The notes under the pieces were generated by a model. The model worked only from the letters and a program-made list of their open reading frames with translations, did not search any database and had not been told where the DNA came from. Shown one piece after another: positions 37,437 to 48,051 of a stretch of 64,000 bases of DNA. The stretch lies in assembly GCA_027405735.1 (NCBI GenBank), contig JAPEHQ010000024.1, positions 1-64,000 of the forward strand, read 5' to 3'. Source of the DNA: Mucor racemosus. Lineage: Eukaryota; Mucoromycota; Mucoromycetes; Mucorales; Mucoraceae. How positions within the stretch are numbered: the first letter of the stretch is position 1; every line of letters starts with the position of its first letter. Position numbers and translations under genes: made by a program.

Positions 37437-39293
37437 AGTATTAGATTTGTTTGTTTTTTTAATAAAAAGATAGAAAAAGAGAAAGATAAAAGGGAAATTG
37501 TGTTAAGACCTCTTTTTGTTCAAGAAAACACGACCTTAAAATTGCGGGGTAATTTCCGGTTGTTCAATTAGTTTTGAGTACAACAAATCATATGAAGATG
37601 GCTGGGTTGCATATATCCCACTGTCATCACAATTCATATGGTGGCTTGCCTTACCCCTTTTTTCCCATCACCAAAACACTGATAAGAAACGCAAGAAATT
37701 TATAGCATCTCATGTATCTAGTCATCTTGTTTCAGATAAATTTATGTAATAAACATGGTTTTTGTATACGTTTCTTTTCCATTCTATCCAACTATGCCGA
37801 ATTGGATTTGAGTACCCAATTTCACATTTGTCCTTCTTTTTACCAGTTTTATCCAGTTGTCTGTCATTTTTGGGTTTACCCCTGAATGATATAATTTGTC
37901 TGGGAAACTAAAGTAAACAATTCTGCAGGATCTTCATCTTAACCTTGCAGTACTATGATGTGCATAATAGTTTACAAACGTAACCTCTTTACGGATATAT
38001 AGCAATTTTAACTCAAAATTTACTCTTTTTTTTCGTTTCCACAATTAAAAAAAATAAAGTATTCAAATTTCATTGCCTCGTATCAATGATATCAAGGATA
38101 CGAGACGATGTAAACCAAGATTTGTTCAAAAACTAAACGACAGTTCTGGACATATTTAACCTCAGATTCGACCGCAAATAATATTTAAATAGTTTTGCAG
38201 CATACAATTTAGCTCTGAAATAGGTCTTAAAATATTGGGTACATATTATTGCATGTCTTGTTTATTGCTGTATTTTTTATTTATGTATAGGATTGTAGAC
38301 AGAAGTAGTTTTACCTCAATTTTGAATCGGTATACATCAGATATTTTTTAATTTCAGATTTGGTCTCAGATCTTGTCTAGGCATGCTTAAGTATTTTTCA
38401 AGGCCTAAATACATATGTATTTAGCTATGTGAACAGTCAAATTTTATACATATATATTGAGCATATATGTATATATTTTTTTTCAAGAAAAAATAATCAT
38501 AAATAAATCAAGTGTAATATATTTAAAGATTAATAAAGTATTCAGGGCAATCGGTGTTTCAATATCATTTGTCAAATCGATGGTGGTAATTCATCAAATT
38601 TGATGCAGTAGTAACATGTTGTTCGATAAAGAAGGAGGTAGGACATGTGCAAAAGATGTAATCACTGTAACCCAACTTAAAGTACTTTAATTTGGCCAAA
38701 TTGTTAAAATAGTAACTTTTTGGGTATTATAAATGAATAAAACTCTGCCAACAATGTCATGTAAAATTATGTGTTTGCAGTCGTATAGTAGTTTATATTC
38801 GATAAAAGAAAGCTAAGCTTTGCTAATTGCTTTTTAGGCTCGCTCTAGTTATCATTAATAATGTTCATTCTGTTTGTGTATGACTATTTTTGGCAGCAAT
38901 ATTGTCACACATCAACGCCAATACTCGTTTAAACGCGACATTGGCGTGAACGACTACCCGTGTTGTTTATGCTTTTTATGCAATTAGTAAATAATGTCAA
39001 AATACCACCACCATTCAATTTTTAAATAATCTCTAGCGAATAAAAGTTAATCACCTGGCTTGATACATAAATATATTGTAATATGTATCTTAATAGATGA
39101 TTGCGTGTTAAAGCAAATTAAACCTGTTGAACCCATGATTTCTCTACAAGACCTTTACAAAATCCGTATTCTTTTGTATTGACATATACTTCCTTTATAT
39201 AGACTATACAAAACATTTACCTTCGAGTGTGAGAGTCACATGGATGAAGATCAAGCTTGATATTTGTTGCTGTATTCGCAGTAGTTAATTACC
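37437..39293. other. Divergent intergenic region between carrier and RRM gene
   Basis: About 1.9 kb with no gene that can be supported. It holds the promoters of the carnitine carrier (leftward) and the RRM protein (rightward). Aside from the palindrome at 38915-38947 it is simple AT-rich sequence. Confidence 0.5.
38915..38947. promoter_or_regulatory. 33-bp dyad-symmetric element with paired CCAAT boxes
   Basis: The arms ACGCCAAT and ATTGGCGT are exact inverted repeats of eight bases. Between them CGTTTAAACG continues the symmetry around the centre, giving near-complete dyad symmetry over 33 bases in an otherwise AT-rich spacer. Each arm contains a CCAAT pentamer. Such a structure suits binding by a dimeric regulator, but no factor can be named. 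It lies about 350 bases upstream of the proposed RRM start. Confidence 0.5.
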
Positions 39294-41709
39294 ATGGCCG
39301 AACAAGATGTAGTTTTTGGCTTTTTATAGACATTAATGTTGTCGTTTTTTTCTTTTTCTTTCTCTTTTCCATTTTATATTCCTACTTTCCAAATAAAATT
39401 AAAAAACAACCATGGAGAACACAGGCAGTAAACGATCAAGCATGCTTGCAACATGCATACATGATATATTGTACAGTAACATCTAACAGTCTTTGTTAAT
39501 AGATTCCTATAACAACAACCTTAGATTAAGAAATCAGCAGCAGACAAACTCGAGGGCTGATAAGGCTTCTTCTTGGAGACCCCATAAAGATCCTCTTTTA
39601 AATAGTACTACAAAGAAAAGAAGAAGTACCTCTGAGAAACGCCATGCTGATGCCGAAAGATATAATAGTAAGTATTTTGCAATGCAGATTCTTGCTCAAT
39701 GTCTTGATAATCTCATAAAAATAAAGTTATGTATAAAAATGCTCTACAGAGAGATTCCAGAGTTTCCTCATGGTGCAGTGATGTTCAAAGACAAACAAAC
39801 CCTGAATTTACTGTGTATAATGATTCTCAATCAAATCAGCCTTTATCAGCGCAACCAGGAGGTATATACTCAATCGTATATGTGCTTTCAGTCAATTACT
39901 GACTAGATAGTTTTCTTTGTATAGTAGTCGGTTTCAATTCAAATATCAGAGATCCTCCAGGTTTATTGCTGTCTCCTATTCAACAATCAATGAATATGCC
40001 TACGTTATTAAACTCAATGCCAATGTCTACCTGCTCTGCGCATTTTACGTCTGCTCATTTGAGATCTCCAGAGATGCTACCTCAACCTCTCCCTGAATCC
40101 CAGTTTGACTTTTCTCAAATCCCTGGTTTTAGCCGTGACATTTATCAATCATCCAGGCTAAATAAAAGCCTTGTTCCTTCTCCTTCTCCCTTTTCTCCAT
40201 GGTCTGATAATACCGATGCATTAAAAATTCGAGATTCCAATCAACAAAATGCTTTTAATAGTAGTTTGATGGTGCACAAACACAATGAAATTGCCATTAA
40301 GCTCGAAGATACATCTAAACCTAATCCTCCAAACAACAAGGACACAACCCCCACATGGTCCCAAATTGCAGCTGGAGATTCTTATGCAAATAATAATCGT
40401 TTAGTTGTCTCTACCCCTGCTACCATTACAACCAATACAAACGAAGAAAAGCTCCCTATGGTAAATCCAGAGTGTTCAGTTTCAGCAAGCTTGCTATTAA
40501 AAGAAGAAATGGATATCGATATTCAAGAGCCTTCTACATCAGGTCCAGTAGCAAACACCACGATATCTTCTGTTGCTGCACGAGAATCAAGATTTATTAC
40601 TGATTCATTGGCATTTATTTCTTCTGGTGGCAATAATGATCAGAATATATCAGTTGTTCGACCTTATACAGTTCTTAAAATTAAAAATGTATTTTTCTCA
40701 TCTTTCTTTAACAAAGTTAATACTAATATATTACACCCTATATACAGATATCATGGAATGTTAGTGCGTCTGATATTTATGATACACTTTCACACAATAA
40801 AATCTTGAGCTTGCCAGGTGTCGAAAAGCTTCCTCAATGTGTTCATGCAAGTTTTATTTGAATAATCTACCTAGTATCACTATTATTAAATCCGTTATAT
40901 TAGATCCTCATGGATGTCAAAACTGGGAAAACACTAAACTCTGCTTATGTAGAGTTAGAGGTGAATGTAGCATCCACTAATCATCTTGACTCAATCATCC
41001 GTAATATCAATATTCCACAAGCTCAAGGACGTCACATTACCATTTGTCGTAGCTCTTATGATGAACTTTGCAATGATCTTTTCTCTGGATGGAAAGGACA
41101 GTTTACAAATGGATTAGCTTGGCCTCATACAGATTCCAGAGACTCTTCGTCTGTTCAAAAATCACAATTCTACATTAATCAAAAAGATTTACAACGTTTA
41201 TTGAATGTTTGCAGATTCTTCAAGGTCAATAGTGACATAAACTCTTGCTGTAATGTTAAGATCTGACGACTATTTTGTTTATTTAGACCTACTACAATCG
41301 GAAATGCGCTGAGAGACCATTCGAGTACTTGATCACAATTATGATGAACATGCCTTGGAAGCAACCACACGCAGTTACAACAGCTCAGCGAGATATTATT
41401 TATGAGTGTTATAAGTTAGCAACCGGTAAAATTACATATACCATTAAATTATATTAGTATGGCAATTAACTAAGTCTTTTAAAATTCATAATAGAAGCAC
41501 TTTATAAGCATATCAATCGTCCATACCATTCATTTGACGAAGAATTATTATCTCGAATGGTTCGTGCAGCTATTGTTTGTGATGGATTTACCGTCAAGCA
41601 AAAAAAAGTTGTGCTTTGCAATGCAAAAATGACATGTCCTAATGATTTAGAGTCTTATATGCAAGAACCTATCCTTAATTCTTCTGGTTTTACTGCTTTC
41701 CTCCGTTAA
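39294..41709 (+). CDS. RRM-domain protein with long disordered N-terminus
   Basis: Eight exons: 39294-39308 (uncertain), 39538-39667, 39754-39861, 39925-40688, 40748-40846, 40904-41224, 41287-41425 and 41495-41709. The total of 1791 bases gives 596 residues, in phase. Residues 1-330 are rich in Ser, Asn, Pro and Gln. From about 333 an RNA recognition motif begins (TVLKIKNISWNVSASDIYDTL), with the RNP1-like strand TGKTLNSAYVELEV. The following 150 residues look folded (GRHITICRSSYDELC, KCAERPFEYLITIMMNMPW, VKQKKVVLCNAKMTC) and may include further degenerate RRM elements. It presumably binds RNA, but the specific orthologue is not recognised. Exon 5 ends in a GC donor (GCAAGT), and exon 4 has a TAGTAG tandem acceptor. 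The third exon requires a GAG acceptor to keep frame. The first exon rests only on phase and a good ATG context. Confidence 0.78.
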
Positions 41710-42090
41710 AAAGAAGTACATTTATATTAGTCAGACTTTTGGTTTTAATGCCTTTTTCCGTGAAAAAATTACTATCCGTTCTCTAATCATCCTTAAACTA
41801 TGCATAAATATATCAAAGTATATCAGTAATAAAATAAGCAAACACCATATGTTCAATCAAGCGTATTTGAGGGTTGTATATGTTACGCATACACAAAGCG
41901 GTTGTGATTCAATGCATTACAGAGACCTACAAAAGCTTATAACGTATATAAATATATATATAATATATATCTTTGTTCTTCCATTAATTAATTAATTAAT
42001 TAATAATATAAATAAATTAAAAGTTTCATCATCATTTGAAAACTCAAGATACATCTGAATCAGAGCCATATGCAGAATGATATATATGTA
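41710..42090. other. Intergenic, 3' of the RRM gene
   Basis: AT-rich spacer with a TA-rich stretch near 41947-41970 and a tandem ATTA repeat near 41984-42004. No gene or RNA is seen. Confidence 0.5.
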
Positions 42091-43322
42091 TGTATAATTG
42101 GAGATTAATCGGATCAATATTCATAAGGATGGGTTTTTTTTTCTTTGTTTTCTGTAGTTGTAAATATTAGTTTATTATTTTACAAAACTTAAAACTCATT
42201 ATTTAGGGCTTAATTTCTGTATTCACAAGATAAGTCTAATTGATTGTTATTCTGCATTTTTTGTTTTAACGAAAAACATTGATTTTTCATCAAGATAACA
42301 AAAATAATAGGGGCTTGCCACAGCTTGAAACCTATCATCACGGGGTTCCAAATTTTATTTTAAAAAATGGACGAAAAATGATGAAAAAAACAAAATTGCT
42401 CATGAACTGCAAAGTAATTCGACCTAGCGTATTAAATAGTTTTTGTACAGTTTTCAATTTTGCATCCATCTAAATAAAAATCAAACAAACATTCCACATT
42501 AAATTGTTCTCAAAATGCAATTAAAATTTTGAAGATTTTTTGAAGATATACATCACTTTTTATAAGCATATTTAAGATATAATAAACGGAAATGGTGCAC
42601 AAAAAAATTATCTATCGATCGAGCTGTTGCTGAACCTTCTAGCTCCATTTTTTGTAGAGAAAACGAGATTTTTATCCAAATTTTTTTCAGATTCAGAATT
42701 TGGGATGAGGGTGTATAAGGGAAAAATGGAAGCTAGAAATGGAGGTACCTTTTTGTACACATTTTTGAGGATATCTCCACGAAAAATCAATATTTTGAAA
42801 ATTTCTAAATTGGATCCGAGAGAGTTTAACGGGCTCAATGACATAAATGCAAAAAAAATGTTGCTCAATTTAACCAATATTTTGAAACCTACTATAAAAA
42901 TGCCAAAAAAATGAAAAAAAAATAAAAGTGGTCAGAAATTTTTTATATTCAAATATGTTATAGAACACTTCAAAAGAAGTAAGTTTTATTAATAGAACGT
43001 GCTAGTATAGCTTAATTATATCTAAAGATATGAAGCCTCAAAGTTTTCAATCCATTAGCAGTGAAATACGCGTAAAAAATCTGAAACATTAGCACTGAAA
43101 AATTAATATCACCTGCAAAAAATAGGATATTTCCGGATACTCATTTTTGAATTAACGGTGAACATCTCAGGTACATTGGCATATAATTTTTACTTGGTGT
43201 TATTTAGTGAAAACAAAAAGTAGAGCAGGGATGAAAAATGAGAGCCAGTTTTCAAGGAAAAAGCATTGAATTTTACGCGTTTTTGAGCCCTTCATGGGAT
43301 ATAAAATGAAGTCAGGAATAAC
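42091..43322 (+). repeat. Dispersed AT-rich repeat, family 1, copy B
   Basis: About 1.23 kb, closely matching 59818-61060 (roughly 93-95 % by eye) and more distantly 27380-28545 on the other strand. It includes the shared frame at 42627-42914 with FFVEKTRF, SEFGMRV and SPRKINIL. No terminal inverted repeats, LTRs or target duplications were found at its edges. It lies about 470 bases from the chromovirus. Confidence 0.85.
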
Positions 43323-43792
43323 TAACATAATGCAACTAATTTATATCTATTTTGTGGTCTCTGATGTATATCCTAAAAAAATTTTACTATGAGGTTAGTT
43401 ATAGAAAGAAGGCATACTCCGATTTTGAAGATTGAAACTATGAAATTTTCCTTTGAAAATTCAAATTTAATATTAAACTTTATTTTAACTTATTGAGCGT
43501 AGTTTCTTCGTGTATTACAGCAAGTCAAAATAGATCGTGAAGGACAAAACAAACAAAATAAATTTTAATTTTTTTATTGATTACTTAGTAAGAAAAATGT
43601 TTTCATAAATTTCATAAAGTGTGATTGTTTAGCTTCTATGTGGAAAAAATCTAAAAATCATTTTTTATTATATATTATACTGTATTAACAGATATTGTTT
43701 TTCTGTGGAGATAGGACGAGATCTGGTATTTTCAACATTGATGACGACCGTAAATTTTATAGATTATAAAAATTTTGTTACTATATGTATAT
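43323..43792. other. Spacer between repeat B and the retroelement
   Basis: About 470 AT-rich bases with no coding or RNA signal. The last five bases (TATAT) match those after the right LTR and are the probable left target duplication. Confidence 0.5.
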
Positions 43793-44519
43793 TGCAGTAA
43801 ATTACGATGTTAATTTACTAAAATAAAAAAAATATAAAAATAAAAGCAGTAGAAATACAATTATAATCAGCTAAAGTCTTTATTACAAAAGATTTCTGAA
43901 GAGTTAAAATAATTGAAAAGTATGAGGGTATTTATAGTGATTTGGAGAACTTGGATACCATCAGACTTGAATGGATGTATATTTAGTAATCTTCCAGTTT
44001 TGAGTACATTGTTATTGATTTGATATTTTAAGGGGTAAATTGTATAGAGCATTGACCATAAGGGATTGTATGTCAAGTGTGACAATATCGACCTTTTGGG
44101 AAATGGTTGTTTTTGTTTATTTCTGTTATATCTATTTTATGTAACCTTGATTTTTAAGGGGTAGTTTTTATATGCTTGAATCTTATTTATATTGATAGTG
44201 CAACTACGATATAGATGAGTAGTTGACTAAATTGATATCTTTGTTTATTATCATTATTGATTTGGATAGAATCCTGTTTTGATATATATGTCATTTGTGT
44301 AATTGATTGCGCCGTGATCAAGGGTGCTATCATCTACACGACATGTATGGTTCAAAAAGGGTATTTCATATCTTTAGCATGCGTTTGTTATTGTGTTCAA
44401 TTGAAGCGTTTGTTTATTATCGTTGTTCATATTTCAAGTGGCATCATATTTTATGAGCGACACTTGAAATTTAGGTTGTTTTATTTTATCAAGCGTTTTT
44501 AGTATGTAATTCCACTGCA
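43793..44519 (-). repeat. 3' LTR of the chromovirus
   Basis: 727 bases, TG...CA on the plus strand, and a copy of 49842-50568. It is the 3' LTR because the element reads leftward. Short open frames inside both LTRs (43867-44085 and 44257-44502, repeated 6049 bases on) are coincidental copies of each other, not genes. Confidence 0.95.
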
Positions 44520-44658
44520 TTGCCCCCAGCTAAACTTTTTATACGAGTGAAAAGTTGATAAAAGAAGTGGAATGGAATGAGTAGGAACATTGAAATGTTA
44601 TTATAGATATATAAGACATGATTGGGAATCCTGTCAAGGAAATATTTGCACAGTAGTG

Positions 44659-47600
44659 TTAAGAGCGTTTGTGGCGAGTATTGCGGCGTGGAGCGCTGGT
44701 ACTGGCTTTCCTTTTAGGAGGTAATGTACGAGTTGATGGAGTGTTATTTCTATTGATTACAGAGTTTTGTCGATTGTGGGTATGTTTATTATTTAGTTGG
44801 ACCTTTTCCCAGTATTTCTTAATAAGAGTGGGAGTGGCGAATAGATCAGCAGTGATGTATTCATTGGCTCTTTCAGAGTAGCCAGTCCATTTGACAAGGT
44901 ATTCAACGACACCATCTTTGCGATAACGATGGTCGCGAATGTCTTCGACTTCGAATACTTCATCCTCAAAAGCAGTTTCATCAATGTTGACGATTTTCAG
45001 TTCAGAGGGAGTATATTCTCGATGTAATAATTCATTTGTTTCGTCTTTGAAAATGTAATTACCAGCTTGGGTGCGCTTTACAACAAAGTAAGGACCAGCA
45101 TATAATGGAGCAAGTTTAGATTGACGTCCTTCAGGAAGGCGAACCATTACAGGTGCATCAAAGCCTATTTCAGGAAGAATGTAACGTCGTTTATCCATTT
45201 GTTTGGCGTATTCTGCGGCAAGAAGTTTAGTGCGTTCTTGGAGAGCAGGAAAGACGATAGAGTTCATGTATTCAACACGTTTTTCGAGTTGTTCTACAGT
45301 AAGAGGCGGACGTCCGTTTAGGTTGACTTTTTCAGGATTTGGATTGAGATTAACCTGTCGAGCATACATCAAACTGAATGGAGTGCTAGCAGTTCGTTCT
45401 TTGACTTTCATGTTAAGTGCAAGTTGAACAATAGGTAATCGATCATCCCAATTGTGTGTATCATTTCCACACATTTTTCGAAGAGTTTGTGTCACCTGTT
45501 TGACGGCATTTTCACAGCTTCCGTTGGATTGTTTATAATAAGGTAATGAGAATCGTTGTTTGATTCCTAATGTTTTTGTGAAGTGATCCATGATCTGCGA
45601 TCGGAATTCCCGGCCGTTATCATTTTGCTGTATGGTTAAGGCTATTCCGTAATCACCGAAGATCAGGCTCATGGTTTGAGCTACAGTCGTGCTGTTTTTG
45701 TTTGGAATGGCGCGAGCAATGATGTAGCGAGTACATAAATCAATCATAACCAAGATATAAACATTTCCTTTATCAGTGATAGGCAATGGTCCACAAAGGT
45801 CATATGCTACATGGTCTAAAGGCTCGTAACTAACGATACTTTTAGCTGGATTGTAACCTTTGCGTGTTATATTATGCATTGCACATTCATGACATCCTTG
45901 AAGCTTTTGTTTGACGTCTGTGTATATAGAATTCCAATGTAAACCAAAATATGTGTGAATATGTTTGACTACTGATTCAATGCCAAAATGACCAATCTGG
46001 TGGGCATCATGAATGATTTGAGCACGATCGTTTTCAGGAGGGGATATATAGTCAGTGGTTGAATTTTTGAATTCTTTGCTGTTTACTTTGATAGCAAGAA
46101 TGTTGAGGTTTTTGTCTTTGGAATAAATGGTTCTTTGACGTCTTAATTCTAATTTACTGTTGGTATCTCGCTTGAGCAAGATCAACTTATGCAATTTCTG
46201 TATTTGTCTGTCATTTTCATCTTCGAGCATTTTGTCTTCATTAATGGGAGGATAGACTCTTGAAAGAGCATCACACAGAACATTGTCAATACCTTTTACG
46301 TGGGATATGGTGAAATTAAATTCTCCCAATGTCTCGAGATAACTCTGAAGGGTACTGTTCAATGTGGTCGAAGTAAACATGTATGTTAAGGCCAGATGAT
46401 CTGTTAAAACCTCGATGTTGTTATGACCCCATAGTAATGATCTAAATTTGATAAATCCAAATACAACAGCGGCACATTCTCGTCTGTTAGTAGACCAGTT
46501 GCGCTCAGCTGGATTCAAAGATTTGCTGGCAAAAGCGATATGTTTAATGCGACCCAAATGATCTTTTTGATAAAGGCATGCGGCAATTCCGTATAGGCTA
46601 GCATCGCATTGAAGGAACATTTTATCATTCAAATTTGGTGCATGAAGAATTTGATTTGACAATAGAATTTGCTTTATAGCGTTGAATCGATCAGTATGCA
46701 ATTGATTCCAGTTTTTCTTTACATCGTTATCATTACGAAGTTTATCAATGGGTTCACATACTTTAGAAAGCATGGGACAGAAGTCTCTCAGATGACTGAT
46801 TACACCCATGATGCTTCGCACTTGTTTCGCATTTTTAGGAATAGGCCAAGTGTCAATGTTAGATAGACGACGCATATCAATTTTCTGTATACCTGGACCA
46901 ACAACAAATCCTAAGAGGAAGACTGATGTTTGGAACCATGAACATTTTGCAATGTTGATTCGTAGATTTACAGATGTTAAGCGATTGACAACTAAATTGA
47001 TGAGTTTGATATGACTTTTGATATCTTTGCTATATAAGACTACATCATCAATATAGTGTTCAACACCTCCATAGATGGTGGGTCGATTAGATGCACTGAA
47101 ACTTTGATTTTTGTTTTGATTACCCTTTTCCATTTCATATCTTAATTCATCTTGAATTCCTTCAAGTAGAATAGACATACATTTAACAAACAATGAACTC
47201 ATTGTACGTAAACCAAAAGGGGCCCTACACCATCTATAGAAAAGGCCATTATGTGAAAATATCAGGGCATTTCTAGACGAGCTGTGCACACCATAGGAAT
47301 AGTATGCTTGGTGTAAGTCAATTTTACTTATAATTTTAGCATTAGCAGAAACTCGTTCAAAGATTTCATGAATCTTAGGTACGGCGTAGTTTTCATGGTA
47401 ATTTTCATCGATTGCGGCATTGATGCGGCGCAAATCGCAACAAACTCGTAGTTTGGTCAATTGATTGTTTTCATCCTTCTTTTTTACAGTGATTAGAGGT
47501 GAGTGAAATACCGAAGAAGGTTTACAGCGTTCTACTATTTTGTTTTCTAGCCATTCTTTGATTTGGCGATCGATTTCAACATGAGAATTTATAGCTAAAG

Positions 47601-48051
47601 GATATTGACGAACGTAACAGTCTTTAGGATTTGAAATAGGAACATGAACTTCGCTTTCCCGCATCGTGCAGACGGCATCAGATGGAATGTTCTTGTTATT
47701 TTCCAGACATTGTTCGATTTGTTTTAGTAGCAACGTTCGTTCTTGATCAGAACCGAAGTTTGCGTTTTCAGGATTATATACATTTTCTGTATCATAATTT
47801 AAGTTCTTAAATTGAGCCATTTCAGTTTGAGTTTCAGGCCATTTATGGGCGACACCACTTAAATAAATATTTAATTGTGGGAGAATATCGATTCCTAATA
47901 GTACATCGAATTCTTCAGCCATTGAATCATTGAAATCTATAATTTCAAATGAATGTTTGAATGTGATTCCATTCATGTAAGTAACTTTGAGGGGTTCAGT
48001 ATGACCAATGCGTTCAGCTTTGCTTGGACTGCCATCCTTATTCATACTCAA
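44659..48051 (-). CDS. Retroelement Pol: RT, RNase H, integrase, chromodomain
   Basis: About 1130 uninterrupted codons. It begins with the C-terminal half of the retropepsin (flap region to LLGIDILPQL, about residue 60). Then comes reverse transcriptase with CCDLRRINAAID (about 204), SKIDLHQAYYSYGV, RAPFGL (about 276-281) and the catalytic YIDDVV (333-338). RNase H follows with CDASLYGIAACLYQ and NWSTNRRECAAVVFG. Integrase has an HHCC zinc region (HQIGHFG then CHECAMH) and the acidic core residues in YDLCGPL, QQNDNGREF and NGSCENAV. A GPY/F-type module (YAGPYFVVKR) leads to a chromodomain (FEVEDIRDHRYRKDG, VEYLVKWTGYS). The chromodomain would direct integration to modified chromatin. The gap between FGL and YIDD is about 50 residues, longer than usual. 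No in-frame ATG is needed if it is made as a fusion. Confidence 0.95.
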   Translation of the reverse strand: MSMNKDGSPSKAERIGHTEPLKVTYMNGITFKHSFEIIDFNDSMAEEFDVLLGIDILPQLNIYLSGVAHKWPETQTEMAQFKNLNYDTENVYNPENANFGSDQERTLLLKQIEQCLENNKNIPSDAVCTMRESEVHVPISNPKDCYVRQYPLAINSHVEIDRQIKEWLENKIVERCKPSSVFHSPLITVKKKDENNQLTKLRVCCDLRRINAAIDENYHENYAVPKIHEIFERVSANAKIISKIDLHQAYYSYGVHSSSRNALIFSHNGLFYRWCRAPFGLRTMSSLFVKCMSILLEGIQDELRYEMEKGNQNKNQSFSASNRPTIYGGVEHYIDDVVLYSKDIKSHIKLINLVVNRLTSVNLRINIAKCSWFQTSVFLLGFVVGPGIQKIDMRRLSNIDTWPIPKNAKQVRSIMGVISHLRDFCPMLSKVCEPIDKLRNDNDVKKNWNQLHTDRFNAIKQILLSNQILHAPNLNDKMFLQCDASLYGIAACLYQKDHLGRIKHIAFASKSLNPAERNWSTNRRECAAVVFGFIKFRSLLWGHNNIEVLTDHLALTYMFTSTTLNSTLQSYLETLGEFNFTISHVKGIDNVLCDALSRVYPPINEDKMLEDENDRQIQKLHKLILLKRDTNSKLELRRQRTIYSKDKNLNILAIKVNSKEFKNSTTDYISPPENDRAQIIHDAHQIGHFGIESVVKHIHTYFGLHWNSIYTDVKQKLQGCHECAMHNITRKGYNPAKSIVSYEPLDHVAYDLCGPLPITDKGNVYILVMIDLCTRYIIARAIPNKNSTTVAQTMSLIFGDYGIALTIQQNDNGREFRSQIMDHFTKTLGIKQRFSLPYYKQSNGSCENAVKQVTQTLRKMCGNDTHNWDDRLPIVQLALNMKVKERTASTPFSLMYARQVNLNPNPEKVNLNGRPPLTVEQLEKRVEYMNSIVFPALQERTKLLAAEYAKQMDKRRYILPEIGFDAPVMVRLPEGRQSKLAPLYAGPYFVVKRTQAGNYIFKDETNELLHREYTPSELKIVNIDETAFEDEVFEVEDIRDHRYRKDGVVEYLVKWTGYSERANEYITADLFATPTLIKKYWEKVQLNNKHTHNRQNSVINRNNTPSTRTLPPKRKASTSAPRRNTRHKRS

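Noticed and set aside
44257..44502. 81-codon frame found twice, 6049 bases apart
   Set aside because: It lies inside the two LTRs. It is duplicated because the LTRs are identical.
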